This document shows positions 31,237 to 41,446 of a stretch of DNA of 64,000 bases, one piece after another. The first letter of the stretch is position 1. Each line of letters opens with the position of its first letter. Under the pieces are notes generated by a model. That model did not search any database, was not told where the DNA came from, and worked only from the letters and a program-made list of their open reading frames with translations. The position numbers and the translations under genes were made by a program. This DNA is from Trichoderma breve (taxonomy: Eukaryota; Ascomycota; Sordariomycetes; Hypocreales; Hypocreaceae): contig NC_079233.1 of assembly GCF_028502605.1 (NCBI RefSeq), forward strand, positions 1,860,001-1,924,000, read 5' to 3'.

Positions 31237-34052
31237 ATGGAGCAGATTGAGACGCAGGCATCGGACCTGCGCTACCTGACGGCGCCAGTCGCCGCTTTGA
31301 GCGACTCGGCCAGTGTCTCGTACGAGACGCCGCAGCCACGGACACACATGAGCCCAGGTTCCGCCATGTACGGAGACAATTCCGCGCTGCACGACGACGC
31401 TTCGCCTGGCGATGGCAATGCGAACAAGAGGAAGTCGGTTGACGAGGCGGGGACGGCGAAACAGACACGGAGTAAGAGGAATCGGGTGAGTTTATGCAAT
31501 TGTCGTTGTAATTTTTATGAAAGGGTGCGAGGCGATTGGACGTGAGGTGTTGAAGATGCATTCCGTCCAACACATGCTGTGCCAAGATGAACAGGTCCCA
31601 AGAGAGCCGAGGCGCTGGAAGCACAAGGCAATATTTGGCTGCTGCTTTCGTTGCACATCCCGGCAGATAGACAAATCATTCAACTGTTTATGCCCGTTTT
31701 TGGTTGAATCCCATCAGCTGACGTCGTGGTCCAGTACATTTCCATTGCCTGGTAAGCTCACACTTGGCACTCTATGGCTTTCAGTAATATATAAAAACCT
31801 TTCTCACCTGCTGGCTGCCTATCAAAGGATGCAATGACGGTGGAATATACTGAGCTCTGCTGACATTTGGGGGCCGCCCCTACAGTAACGAATGCAAGAG
31901 GCGCAAGATCAAATGCAACGGAGAAACGCCCTGCCAGCGATGTGGCAATCTCAACCTGGCGTGTCTCTATGCGCCCAACTGCTGTTCTAACAACTTCAAA
32001 GACTCGGAAGAATACAAAAAGATTGCGGCGCAGCTGAGTCGCCTTCAAGAAGAAGTCAGCTGGCTCAACCAGAGCATGCGCAACATGCAGAGCGAGTCGC
32101 GATTCGCACCGCCATCTTCTGATCGCATCGTACCTGCTACTAACTCAGTCATCGCACCCTCTCCATCACAGAGCTCGGCATCTGGCCACCGACTAGACTA
32201 TCCTGGAAGGCAGACGCCATTTCAGGGGCCGACGAGCATGGCCTTTACCCTCGATGTGGCCAAAGAGACAATCAGCAATATGGGGTGGAAGACTACTGAA
32301 GAAGCGGATGACAATGAGCCGCCACCAAGCAACCACATTTCCTCTTCAGTTTCAGTCCAGATACCCCAGCTGCCAGACCCGCTCTTGGAGTTTGACAAAG
32401 ATGAGATGGTGCGCCTCTGCCGAGTGCATGAAGACGAGATTGGCATCATGTATCCTGTTCTCAATATCCAAACCGTGATTGCGCATGTCAAGAACATCGC
32501 GCTATATCTTAAGAGCCAACGGCCAACTGAGCCCTTGAATGACCTTCAAACTTTGCAATTAAAAGCCATCATGTGTTGTGCTCTTGTTGTAGAAGGACAT
32601 GGTCATTGTGAGAAAGCGGTGCGGTTGTATGAGAGCATGGAAAATACCATTAACAGAAAGCTCATGTCGGACGGGCTTGAAGTCTCCGACCTTCCCCTCT
32701 TGGCACTTGTTGCCGGATATCGATTCTTGTCTAATGAAGAAGTACTTGCCTGGCGTGTCATGGGACAGGTGGTGCGCTTGTGCGTAGAGCTCGGCATTCA
32801 TCAAAAGAGAGGGCTGATGATGATACAAAATGAGACTGAGAGGAAGAATGCTCTCAACAGCTTTTGGTCTGCTTACGTTCTTGATCGCCGATGGGCATTT
32901 GGTACGGGTCTGCCGTATGCTATCCAAGACGATGAGATTGACCCGACTTTACCCATGCCTGTGAGTTCGATGACTGTGGAAGAAAGAGAAAAATAAGATG
33001 GAGCTCGTCAGACTAACGTCATGTAGGATGAATATCCCTACCTTGTTGCCATGATCACATACTCTCGAATAGGTGCCAAAGTATGGCGTCAAGTGTCTCA
33101 CTTTGGTCCCGTTCTTGCCCGAGAACTGGGCCAGGAGGAAATTGAACGACTTGACCAAGAGATCCTGCGGTGGTATGAGAGTGTACCAGAAGAGATCAGA
33201 GTGCGTAATTGGGACAAGGAAACCCAAATGACATCAACGCCATCATATAATCTGCAACGGTTGAGGATATGGACATATCTACGTTTCAATCAAGTAAGTC
33301 GTGGTGCAATTGTCAAACTTGCCTAAGCCGAACTAATGGCCTCTTAGATAAGAACATGGCTGTATACTCCTGTCCTACATAGTGCTACCAGCATTATGCA
33401 ACATCCATTACAAGCGCAGCGCGTTGTTGACTTGGCAAAGGACACCATCCAGTATCTCCACCACCTCAATAGCACTACCAACCTCTACCGAAGAACGCAG
33501 GTGTTTTACCACCAGTTTCTTGCGGCAGCAATATCCGTCGTCTTCCTTGCCTCAGTACACGCACCCGTACGCTTTAGTGCAGTTTGCAGAGAAGAGTTCT
33601 ACATGGCACTAGATTTAGTCAAGGACCTGTCCGTCAAGAGCTGGGTATCTCAGCGACTGTGGCGAACCATCAAGTCGCTCAAGGACGTGGCACCTCGCTT
33701 TGGTCTGAATCCAGATGAAGACCCTCATTCGAGCGCAGCGCTGGGCATGATTGGCCTTGCAAGAGGCCACATGGATACCATGCCCTCTAGCCAGCCTATA
33801 TTTCAGCATCCTCCAATGCCTCCTAGGCAGAATACGGAACCCATGGTGAACAACAATAACGGCCAAAAAATACAGAGTGAGATGTCACGCATATTTGAGG
33901 GCTACGTGGGTCTCAATGGAGTTCAGTTTGGGAGCAACGGAGAAGAGCAGCATATACCTCCTCACGCCGCTCTATCTTCTCCAGAGTCGCAGAATGCCAT
34001 TTTTGCCTCGGCAGATGGGACAGTTTTCCCTCACATGCGTGAGATGTTTTAA
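31237..34052 (+). CDS. Zn2Cys6 transcription factor with fungal-specific regulatory domain (first)
   Basis: Predicted 770 aa on five exons: 31237-31485, 31735-31751, 31886-32960, 33027-33293 and 33348-34052. The binuclear zinc cluster has Cys at 89, 92, 99, 105, 108 and 115 (spacing C-x2-C-x6-C-x5-C-x2-C-x6-C). Its first Cys codon is split between a 17-nt exon (encoding YISIAC) and exon 3. A coiled segment follows (EEYKKIAAQLSRLQEEVSWL). The middle holds the fungal_trans domain (MYPVLNIQTVIAHVKNIALY, GYRFLSNEEVLAWRVMGQVV, GIHQKRG, FWSAYVLDRRWAFGTGLPY). It is a nuclear DNA-binding regulator of unknown target. Introns 1 and 2 (249 and 134 nt) are longer than its others. Neighbouring genes do not identify a pathway. 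Confidence 0.9.
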
Positions 34053-34068
34053 GGAGAGATTGATATTC

Positions 34069-34087
34069 TTTTTTTTTTTTTTTTTTT
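34069..34087 (+). repeat. T homopolymer (19 nt)
   Basis: A run of 19 T just after the stop codon of the first Zn2Cys6 gene, in its probable 3' untranslated region. Confidence 0.9.
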
Positions 34088-34753
34088 AGTACAGCGTCTA
34101 TTGCTTCGGAGCCATGTTTGAGCCATGTGATTGCTCCTTCTTTTATGTAATGATAACATTCCCCCTTTCATTATGATAGGTTTTAGACGTATCATACTCT
34201 ATACCATAAGTGCACACTAGAGACGCATGTTTAACATGACATGCGATAAAATTTTACGGAGTTGATTTGCTGAATGAGATGCTTGATTTGCGAGAGTTCT
34301 CTTGGATTTTGTCTATCCACAGCGCTGTGTGGCATAATTTAGGCGGTCAGTCACGTAGGCGTCGCTCTTTCACGCTTCATGCCAGTGAATCTTGGACTCT
34401 ACATTGTGCTTGCATTTTCCGTCCAAAGAAGCTACTTATATTCACAACAACCTGAAAAGAGTGAGACATGTGTGAAGGCATGACTTGTTCGCCGATAGAT
34501 GGCTAAGAGCTAAAAAGAAACATGGTCAGCAGAAGGGCAAAAGAAAGAAAAGCAGACCGGAGAAAGTGCTCAAGAAGCCCGCGGCGTTTTGCCCGCACAA
34601 ATCGTCGGGCAACGCCAACGAATCCGGGGAGTCAGAAAATGCACCCCTGAGCATGGATTGCTTAAAGCGGAAATTCTAAGCAGAATCGACCACTAGGATG
34701 TCTTGCTCTGGAGGGTCGGGTCCAGACTGTTCGATTCATGTGTTTTCCCTGGG

Positions 34754-34763
34754 TTTCCCGCGG
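34754..34763 (+). promoter_or_regulatory. TTTCCCGCGG element 1
   Basis: Exact copy of the shared 10-mer, about 1.7 kb upstream of the second Zn2Cys6 start. Its CCGCGG core is an inverted CCG/CGG pair of the kind zinc-cluster proteins bind. Confidence 0.4.
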
Positions 34764-35175
34764 CGACAGGGTTCAAGGGGGCAGATTTCTCCAATTTCTC
34801 AACACGTTGACAGTTGGCATGGTTATTGATTATGCAGCAACAATTGAAAAGCATCACCGATGCCGGACGTGGTGGCCAGCGGATCAACATGACGTTTTGG
34901 GATCAACGCCTTTGCTCGAGACGTCGAGATTCGGTTTCTTGAGCCATTGCCAACGACTGCACAATGCCCGCCGCTTATCCTGCGAAAAGAAAGGGGGAAA
35001 GATAACATTCGAGAGCCAGGGAATAAGCCGCTACTGCTATCAGTCCAGGTTGGGCGGCAAATGGCCGTGCAGCATCCATTCACCACAGTTCTTGCGCTCG
35101 CTTATCTGCTGCAGCCTGTGGTAATCATCTCATCTTGCCCGGAAAAGATTTTCTTTAACTTCGCCTGGACCATCG

Positions 35176-35201
35176 AAATACTTTCCCGCGGGAAAGTATT
35201 T
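35176..35201. promoter_or_regulatory. Perfect 26-bp palindrome centred on CCCGCGGG
   Basis: Each half reads AAATACTTTCCCG, with the axis between 35188 and 35189; all 13 base pairs match and the next pair does not. It contains the TTTCCCGCGG element on both strands. It is likely a dimeric protein-binding site. It could also form a cruciform or reflect another use. Confidence 0.6.
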
Positions 35202-36317
35202 GGAGATCTGCTCCACCCGCTATCTAGGACTCAACAACCCGCTGCGGCGCCGCTGCTACTGGCCCGGCGACAAACTTTGGTTGAACAATGCCCGGCCTTT
35301 GCAGCCGTCATCGGAAGCCTCTGTCTAGAAGAGGAAACCTGGATGCTCTGTGGCCAGTGATTTGTTGTCAACAGATATGTCACAAAGGCGGAGCAGGTGA
35401 TGCAACGAGTCTGCAATGCAACACGCCATCATCTGATCTAGTACTTTCTGTCCATGCAGACAACGGACCGGCCGGAGGAGCATTGGTCTTATCATTGGTT
35501 CTCCAAGAATAGCTTCGGTTGAAGCTTTGGCTGCAGGGGACCCTCCCCCAACTGCAGAAGTGTGACAAGGGACCACTGATGGAGGATGCCCAAAGGCCCA
35601 GGATTTGTTTAGCACAGGCAACTTCTTATTCAATGGCCAGACTTTAATTGGAGAGACGTCTCCAAGTATGGATTACTCCATAGACGCTTTCTTACCAGCA
35701 ATGTAAGTGCTCTATTGCAACCCTATGATTGACAAGGGTTGATCATTGATAGCTGGGGATTACTATTCTAGAGTCATTCCCTACTCATTGCGAATGCCCT
35801 AAGAAGTGTTCGTTAAGAGATAACGGACTAATTTATCAGTTGTACCGGAATTGGGTCATCTGGCCTGGTGATGAGGAGTTCGACTTGACCATTCTGTTGC
35901 GTATTTATACCGCCGTGGCGCTGGTTGATGCTCAACCACTGGGTTAAAATTGCTTCAATCTGCATCGAAAGCAACGAACTGCATCGTTATAGACTACCTG
36001 AGGAAGCGAGGTGACACTCTGCATTGAGAAGACGCAAAGAACTTATGGTGATGGATATCATCGTCTAGAAATTGCACAGGGAAGCTACGCAACATTTACC
36101 CATTCCTTCACGCGACTCTCATACCATTGGCCTGATTTCTCATCGAGACGCCTCCGAAACGCCTACTCAATCAAATCTGCATCATCTTCTCATGCACAAA
36201 CGGAGTTGTTGGTGGCATTCGAGATCTTGATATCGCATTCGAGCTAAGGCTGTTAGGTTTCCACCTACCTGGTCATTGAGCGGGCCTCGTATTCTAGACT
36301 TCCTAGCGTGACCGCCA

Positions 36318-36341
36318 GGGAAACTTTACATTTTCCCGCGG
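36318..36341 (+). promoter_or_regulatory. Inverted GGGAAA...TTTCCCGCGG element before the second Zn2Cys6 gene
   Basis: GGGAAACTTT at 36318-36327 is followed by TTTCCCGCGG at 36332-36341, making an inverted GGGAAA/TTTCCC pair. It ends about 140 bp before the ATG at 36482, a natural place for autoregulation. The 10-mer GGGAAACTTT also occurs at 38741-38750, in the decarboxylase promoter. Confidence 0.5.
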
Positions 36342-36481
36342 ACAACTACCACCAAGCTGCCTCTTACATACATGCTGCATTATAAGTCTCTGCAAGATAT
36401 CCACCACTGCTGAAGACCAATCCCGAGCACATTGCCTCTGCTTTGTCAGATTTTTACAGTCGCTCACTCTGACGGACTGAT

Positions 36482-38632
36482 ATGCAAGAGAATCAGCAGC
36501 AGAGTGGCGGCGGACGGCCCTATAGGTCTCACCTCCGGCCGGCGTGTGTGCCCTGTCGCCGGAGAAAGTCACGATGCCAGACCGCAAGCGATGCTACCGT
36601 ATGTCTGACGTGTCGTGCTCACGGTACTGAGTGCTACTTTCCCGGAGACTCACAAACATCTGAATCTCCGGAACCTGCTCGTCGCCGTCGCCGTCGAGTG
36701 GAAGCTCGGCCGTCACCCGATGCCTCTGGCGCAAGCCCCTTGAGGGTTGCACGAGGCGTGGCGCCGTTCCACGGGAATGCAAAGGCCAATACCTCAGCGT
36801 CCATAATTGGGACGAGAGGCACGTCCATGGGGCAGCAAAGCTCAATGGCGGTGCCAAACGTGCCGCCAAGGTCTATCACCGGCATGTCGAGGACAGACCA
36901 AGGAGAAGAATCAACTCTGGCCTTGGGCTCCGATGATGATCAACACCTCAATCTACACATTGTAGGACCGGCTTCCACCAATGATAGTCAAGTTTTGTCT
37001 ACATATCTCTCGGGTATACCCGGAGCTACCCGAAGCACCAGAATGATCATTCCGGAGCCCGCCAGCTGTTCGCGTCCGGTTCTATTCACTGAGGTTCAGA
37101 AGAGACCGGTGGGCCTCAAGTTGAATCGTAGTTTCTCAGCAGAAAAGCTGGAGATTATTGAGAAGCTCCTGGAACCTCATAATGAGGCCATTATAGACGA
37201 GTTCGTCGTCCTTCGTTTTCGCCGGCCGACTCCCACGTAGCTGACTCTTTTCCCCTTGTAGATACTTTAGAAAAGTAAACGTGTGTCTACCACTTCTAGA
37301 TGAAGTCTCATTTCGTCGTCAATACCGGGAAGACAAGACGCGGATTTCGCCAGCGCTGCTGGCATGTCTGTATGCTCATACCATTGTGTACTGGCAAAGC
37401 TCCCCCGTCTTGAGTCGGTACAGGTGTCCGGAGAGTCGCTTCATCTGGAACCTCGCCAACGAAGCGGTATACTCAGAGCTTCACCTATCGCCCGGCATGT
37501 CTATCATCAAGGCAATTGTACTCAATATTGGTGGACGCCCTACCACCTCTTTGATAGGTAACGGCGTGCTTCTCGGATCTGCAGTCTCCATGGCACATTC
37601 GTTGGGACTGAACCACAGCCCTCTTCCATGGCAGATTCCGCTACCGGAGAAGTATTTGCGCATGAAGATTTGGTGGGCGCTGTTGGTTCATGACAGATGG
37701 TGAGTGTGATCTTTTCGACTATCGAGTTTCAAAAAACAGAAAGACAGAGAGAGAGATGAAAATCTGACTTACAAATTCCGAATTGCAGGACAAGCTTGGC
37801 ACACGGCACGCCGCCTCACATCCAAAAGTCCCAGTATGATGTACCTCCGCCAACTCTAGAGTATCTTAGTGAAGGCTTAGCAGACGGAAATAACCCGCGT
37901 TCTGAGCTCAGAACCAATATCTTCATTTCGCTAGTAACTCTAAGCGAAGTGCTTGACCGATTCCTGCAGTACGTGTACTGCGTTGGACGAGATAAACAGA
38001 CCACTACCGATCTAGAGCATGCATTGCATCGATGGGTTGAGACATTGGAGGGACCTTGTCGCCGGATTGTCTTACGAGGATCTCATCTGGATGTTACCGG
38101 AGCCGCAAACCTTCGCTTAGCATACTTAACCGCCAAACTGCTATTGCAGAGGATACAGCTTGAGGCAGAGAAGCAGGGAGACCATGTCAACGAGGAGGGA
38201 GTGTTGAATCGGTATTCTGGGGCACGCATGACATCTGAGGAGATGTTGATGCTCATTCAAGACTTTCAGCCGGAGCACCTCGGTGATTTCTGGATGTCCG
38301 TCAGCTCCTTTTCTTTCCCGGCTGCAGTCAACTTCTTGTTGCGGTGCGCGCTGGAGACTGAGAATTCCCCCGAAGGGTTGGCCCAAAGCCCCTCGTTCAG
38401 GATTGCCCGCGACATAATCACCACGCTTCGATCACATCAGGAGCAGTACAAGTGGGATTTGGGCGACATCTGCCTTGCCCAACATGCCGAGATTGTGGAG
38501 AAGATCCTGGCGGGCGTGGCGCCAGACGAGCAAGGTGGAAATAATAGCAGCCTGGACCTCCAGGACTTTGACGCCTCGATCCTGGATCACATCTTTCCAA
38601 GCGTATGGGACCCGTTGCAAAACGCCTGGTAA
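36482..38632 (+). CDS. Zn2Cys6 transcription factor with fungal-specific regulatory domain (second)
   Basis: Predicted 666 aa on exons 36482-37200, 37262-37699 and 37789-38632. The first intron has an unusual donor (GTTCGT), but phase and family text (LYFRKVNVCLPLLDE-like: EYFRKVNVCLPLLDE) support it. The zinc cluster has Cys at 22, 25, 32, 41, 44 and 51 (PACVPCRRRKSRCQ, CLTCRAHGTEC). A basic run RRRRRRVE follows near residue 67. The fungal_trans domain spans exons 2 and 3 (LLACLYAHTIVYW, GSAVSMAHSLGLNHSP, MKIWWALLVHDRWTSLAHG). The wording resembles regulators of nitrogen or amino-acid metabolism, but I cannot name it. It lies 443 bp upstream of a 2,2-dialkylglycine decarboxylase in the same orientation, and both promoters share the TTTCCCGCGG element, so local pathway regulation is inferred. 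Confidence 0.9.
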
Positions 38633-39075
38633 ATAAAGAATAAAGCCAACGGATCAGTTTCGGTGGGTAAACTGGAGAAATAGGGGTCCCGCAGAATAAT
38701 ACGGAGCTGTCAGTCAGCGCCGGGCAAGTTTATCTCCCGCGGGAAACTTTTGTTGGCCGCGGCAAAGCTAGGAAAGCAAGCAACCACCGCCGCGAAGATA
38801 CCCACAACGATACGATATCGGAAGTAGACGGGAAAAGCGCAGAGATGAGATTTTTTTGTTTTTGTATATAATGCCATAATGTCCTTGGAGGCCGGGTACA
38901 ATTGGAGTTCACATCATCAAGCAGTCAAGGCAGCAAACAAACCGCAATAGTTGTCTGACAACACTGTCTTCTTCAACCAACAGGAGCAATCCAGTCTTTG
39001 CATATCCATTGATCCCTTGGAAGGTTCAGACAGTTTTCTTATTTTTGTTTTTTTACACATATACAAACATTCACA
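38633..39075. promoter_or_regulatory. Promoter region of the decarboxylase
   Basis: 443 bp between the second Zn2Cys6 gene and the decarboxylase, same orientation. It contains the TTTCCCGCGG element on the minus strand at 38737-38746 (within TCCCGCGGGA), GGGAAACTTT at 38741-38750, and a second palindrome GCCGCGGC at 38756-38763. A T-rich, TATA-like stretch (TTTTTGTATATAA) sits at about 38858-38871. Confidence 0.5.
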
Positions 39076-40479
39076 ATGGCTCCGGGAGCTCTGGTTGAAT
39101 CTGAAAGCCCCCTGCTGGTTCCCGTATCGGGAAAACTCGACGTTGTCCCTACACTCTACGCTGGAATCGACGAGAAGCAGCTCCGTGAAAAGTCCAACGC
39201 ACACTTGGCCTACTACGGCACCAAGTTTCACGATGATGTGATCATCGGGGCTCGTGGAATGTACATTTACACAGCCTCTGGCCACAGAATCCTTGACTGG
39301 ACTTCAGGCCAGATGTCTTGTCTTTTGGGCCATGGACACCCCGAAATCGTCAAGACTATTCACGACCACGCCATGTATCTTGACCATCTCTTCTCGGGTA
39401 TGGTTTCTCCCCCTGTTATCAGCCTCGGAGAGCGTCTTTGCAAGGCTCTTCCAGAGGGTTTGGACAAAGCCTTTTTTCTCTCCACCGGCGGCGAGAGCAA
39501 TGAGGCCGCTATCAAGATGGCAAAAGTTTACACCAGCAAGTGGGAAGTTGTTGGTCTCGGAGCTTCTTGGCACGGTATGACTGCCCAAGCTCTGGGAGCT
39601 CAATACCACTTCGGTCGTAAGGGTCAGGGCCCAACTATCCCCGGCCAGTTCATGCTTCCCTCACCAAACGCATACCGCTCTGAGTTCCGGAAGCCCGATG
39701 GATCCTATGACTGGGAGGCCGAGCTCGACTACGGCTGGAAAATGATCGACTTGCAGTCCACTGGTAACCTCGCTGTCTGCATTGTGGAATGCATTCAAAG
39801 CTCCGGAGGCATGCTTGTTCTCCCCCCTGGATACCTCAAGGCCATGAAGAAGCACTGCGAGGCAAGAGGCATGCTCCTCATCGTCGATGAGGCACAAACC
39901 GGAGTTGGACGATGCGGCGACTTCATGGCCATCAACCACGAGGGCGTCGTGCCGGATATCCTCACTCTGTCCAAGACTCTAGGCAACGGCCTTCCCCTCA
40001 GTGCCGTCATCACCAGCGACGAGATTGACCGCGTCTCCGCCGAAAAGGGCTTCATGTTCTACACCACCCACGTCAACGACCCCCTCCCCGCCGCCGTCGG
40101 CGATAAAGTCCTCGAAATCGTCTTCCGCGACAACCTCGTACAGCACGCGCGCGAGGCAGGCAAAGTCCTCCACGAGGGCCTCCAGAAGCTCAAATCCCGC
40201 TACGGCTGCATCGGCGACGTGCGCGGCCGCGGCCTCATGGCCGGCGTCGAGATCGTTGCCAGCAGAGAGACCAAGGAGCCCGCACTGGAGCTGGCCAAGA
40301 GCATCGGCGACACGGCGTATGGCTTGGGCGTGTGGGCGAACTTGAGCAGCCACCCTAGCTTTGGTGGCACGTTCCGGATTGCGCCGCCGATTACGGTGAC
40401 GGCGGAGCAGATTCAGGAGGGCTTGGATATGTTGGAGAAGGCTTTTGCGGAGACGGAGGGGACGATGCCTCTTTATTAA
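39076..40479 (+). CDS. 2,2-dialkylglycine decarboxylase (class III PLP aminotransferase fold)
   Basis: A single-exon 467-aa protein. The enzyme type decarboxylates 2,2-dialkylglycines such as alpha-aminoisobutyrate (Aib) and passes the amino group to pyruvate. Active-site positions known for the bacterial enzyme all have counterparts: LDWTSGQM (Q79), HLFSGMVS (S107), ASWHGMT (W165, H166, M168), the E of IVECIQSSGG (238), VDEAQTGVGR (D271, Q274), the Schiff-base lysine in LTLSKTLGNG (K300), FYTTHVNDPLPAAVG, and the carboxylate-binding Arg in FRIAPPIT (R434). The unusual Gln in WTSGQM and the Trp-His-Gly-Met motif separate it from ornithine or GABA aminotransferases. No presequence is seen, so it is probably cytosolic. 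The 3' third is richer in C-ending codons than the 5' part. Confidence 0.9.
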   Translation: MAPGALVESESPLLVPVSGKLDVVPTLYAGIDEKQLREKSNAHLAYYGTKFHDDVIIGARGMYIYTASGHRILDWTSGQMSCLLGHGHPEIVKTIHDHAMYLDHLFSGMVSPPVISLGERLCKALPEGLDKAFFLSTGGESNEAAIKMAKVYTSKWEVVGLGASWHGMTAQALGAQYHFGRKGQGPTIPGQFMLPSPNAYRSEFRKPDGSYDWEAELDYGWKMIDLQSTGNLAVCIVECIQSSGGMLVLPPGYLKAMKKHCEARGMLLIVDEAQTGVGRCGDFMAINHEGVVPDILTLSKTLGNGLPLSAVITSDEIDRVSAEKGFMFYTTHVNDPLPAAVGDKVLEIVFRDNLVQHAREAGKVLHEGLQKLKSRYGCIGDVRGRGLMAGVEIVASRETKEPALELAKSIGDTAYGLGVWANLSSHPSFGGTFRIAPPITVTAEQIQEGLDMLEKAFAETEGTMPLY

Positions 40480-41254
40480 ATATCGAGTTACATGGTATTG
40501 AGAATTGGATTTGGGTGATTTGGTTGCAAAAGGGTTATGTTTGTTTTGGCATGGAAATTGGCGCAGGTTAGTGAGATCTTTTGGTGGTTGTATGTGACTT
40601 TATGTTCCAAGTCAAAGAACGAAGAGAGAGACAGATACAGTCTAGAACAGTCATAGTGAGAGCGAGATACTTTTGAAAGAAAATATATGTTAAAGAACAA
40701 ACGCGGAAGATTTTACTTTCAAGGCATAAGCCGATATATACAGAATATTGTATAAGAGTTTTTCCATGTCACAGTTCGCAGCGAGAAAGACTTCATGTAT
40801 GGCGGTGAGAAGAAAGAAAAAAAGGTATCATTCATAAGCTCATCATCTAACCAGCAAATTTCGCAATTCGTCTCGTCTTGCCCAGTCATTTAAATCCATG
40901 CTCTGCCATTTGTATTCGCTCGCTTTTCTCATGCATGGCGCAGAACACAAAAAGAAAAAAGAAGTCGCCCAAGATATTTTGAAAAAGAGACAAAAAGAAT
41001 ATGCCACTTAAAACGCCGGCCCATTGCAGGAAAAGTTTTTTTAGTGAAAAAAGAAGCCGCCATGCTCGCTCGCTATGCTGCAACGTCGAGATTTTTTAGA
41101 AACCAAAGAATTGTTTGCTCAAAGAGTGTAATTGTAGGTTTTTGTAGAATTGTGCTGATGAGTCGGAGGAAGACGGTTGTAGTCCGTGTTGGAATGCCAT
41201 GTGCACGAAGTATGTATGTGTGCCGTTATGATATCGTGGTTGAATGTTGTAAAC
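40480..41254. other. Intergenic, decarboxylase to small membrane gene
   Basis: About 770 bp of converging 3' flanks, AT-rich with A and T runs. No supported gene. Confidence 0.4.
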
Positions 41255-41446
41255 TCATCGTGAACGCAGCTTGAGGTGTGGGCTGAGCCGTCTGGAGATG
41301 CCGCGAACAGCGACGCCGAGGACCATCAAAACTTCCAATCCGACAAGGCCCATCCAGACAGTGTTGAGAAGCTTCTCTTCATAGTCGGAGGAGTAGCCGT
41401 TGAAGTAGCCTGAAGACATGGAGTAACTGGACATGCCCCGCGCCAT
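41255..41446 (-). CDS. Possible small single-pass membrane protein (63 aa)
   Basis: A 63-codon ORF starting at the ATG at 41444-41446 (MARGMSSYSMSSGYFNGYSS). A Ser/Tyr/Gly-rich head is followed by an acidic DYEEK and one hydrophobic segment at about residues 29-46 (TVWMGLVGLEVLMVLGVAV), then a basic tail (RGISRRLSPHLKLRSR). This head-helix-basic tail layout is typical of small eukaryotic membrane subunits and rare by chance. I recognise no family. It is followed by AT-rich sequence fitting a 3' untranslated region. A chance ORF remains possible. Confidence 0.5.
   Translation of the reverse strand: MARGMSSYSMSSGYFNGYSSDYEEKLLNTVWMGLVGLEVLMVLGVAVRGISRRLSPHLKLRSR

Larger units (their letters stand above)
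34053..36481. other. 2.4-kb intergenic region with repeated TTTCCCGCGG elements
   Basis: No gene is supported. The region carries three exact TTTCCCGCGG 10-mers (34754-34763, 35182-35191, 36332-36341) plus a CCCGCGG core at 34578-34584. The last 10-mer lies about 140 bp before the start of the second Zn2Cys6 gene. These are described separately. Confidence 0.6.
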
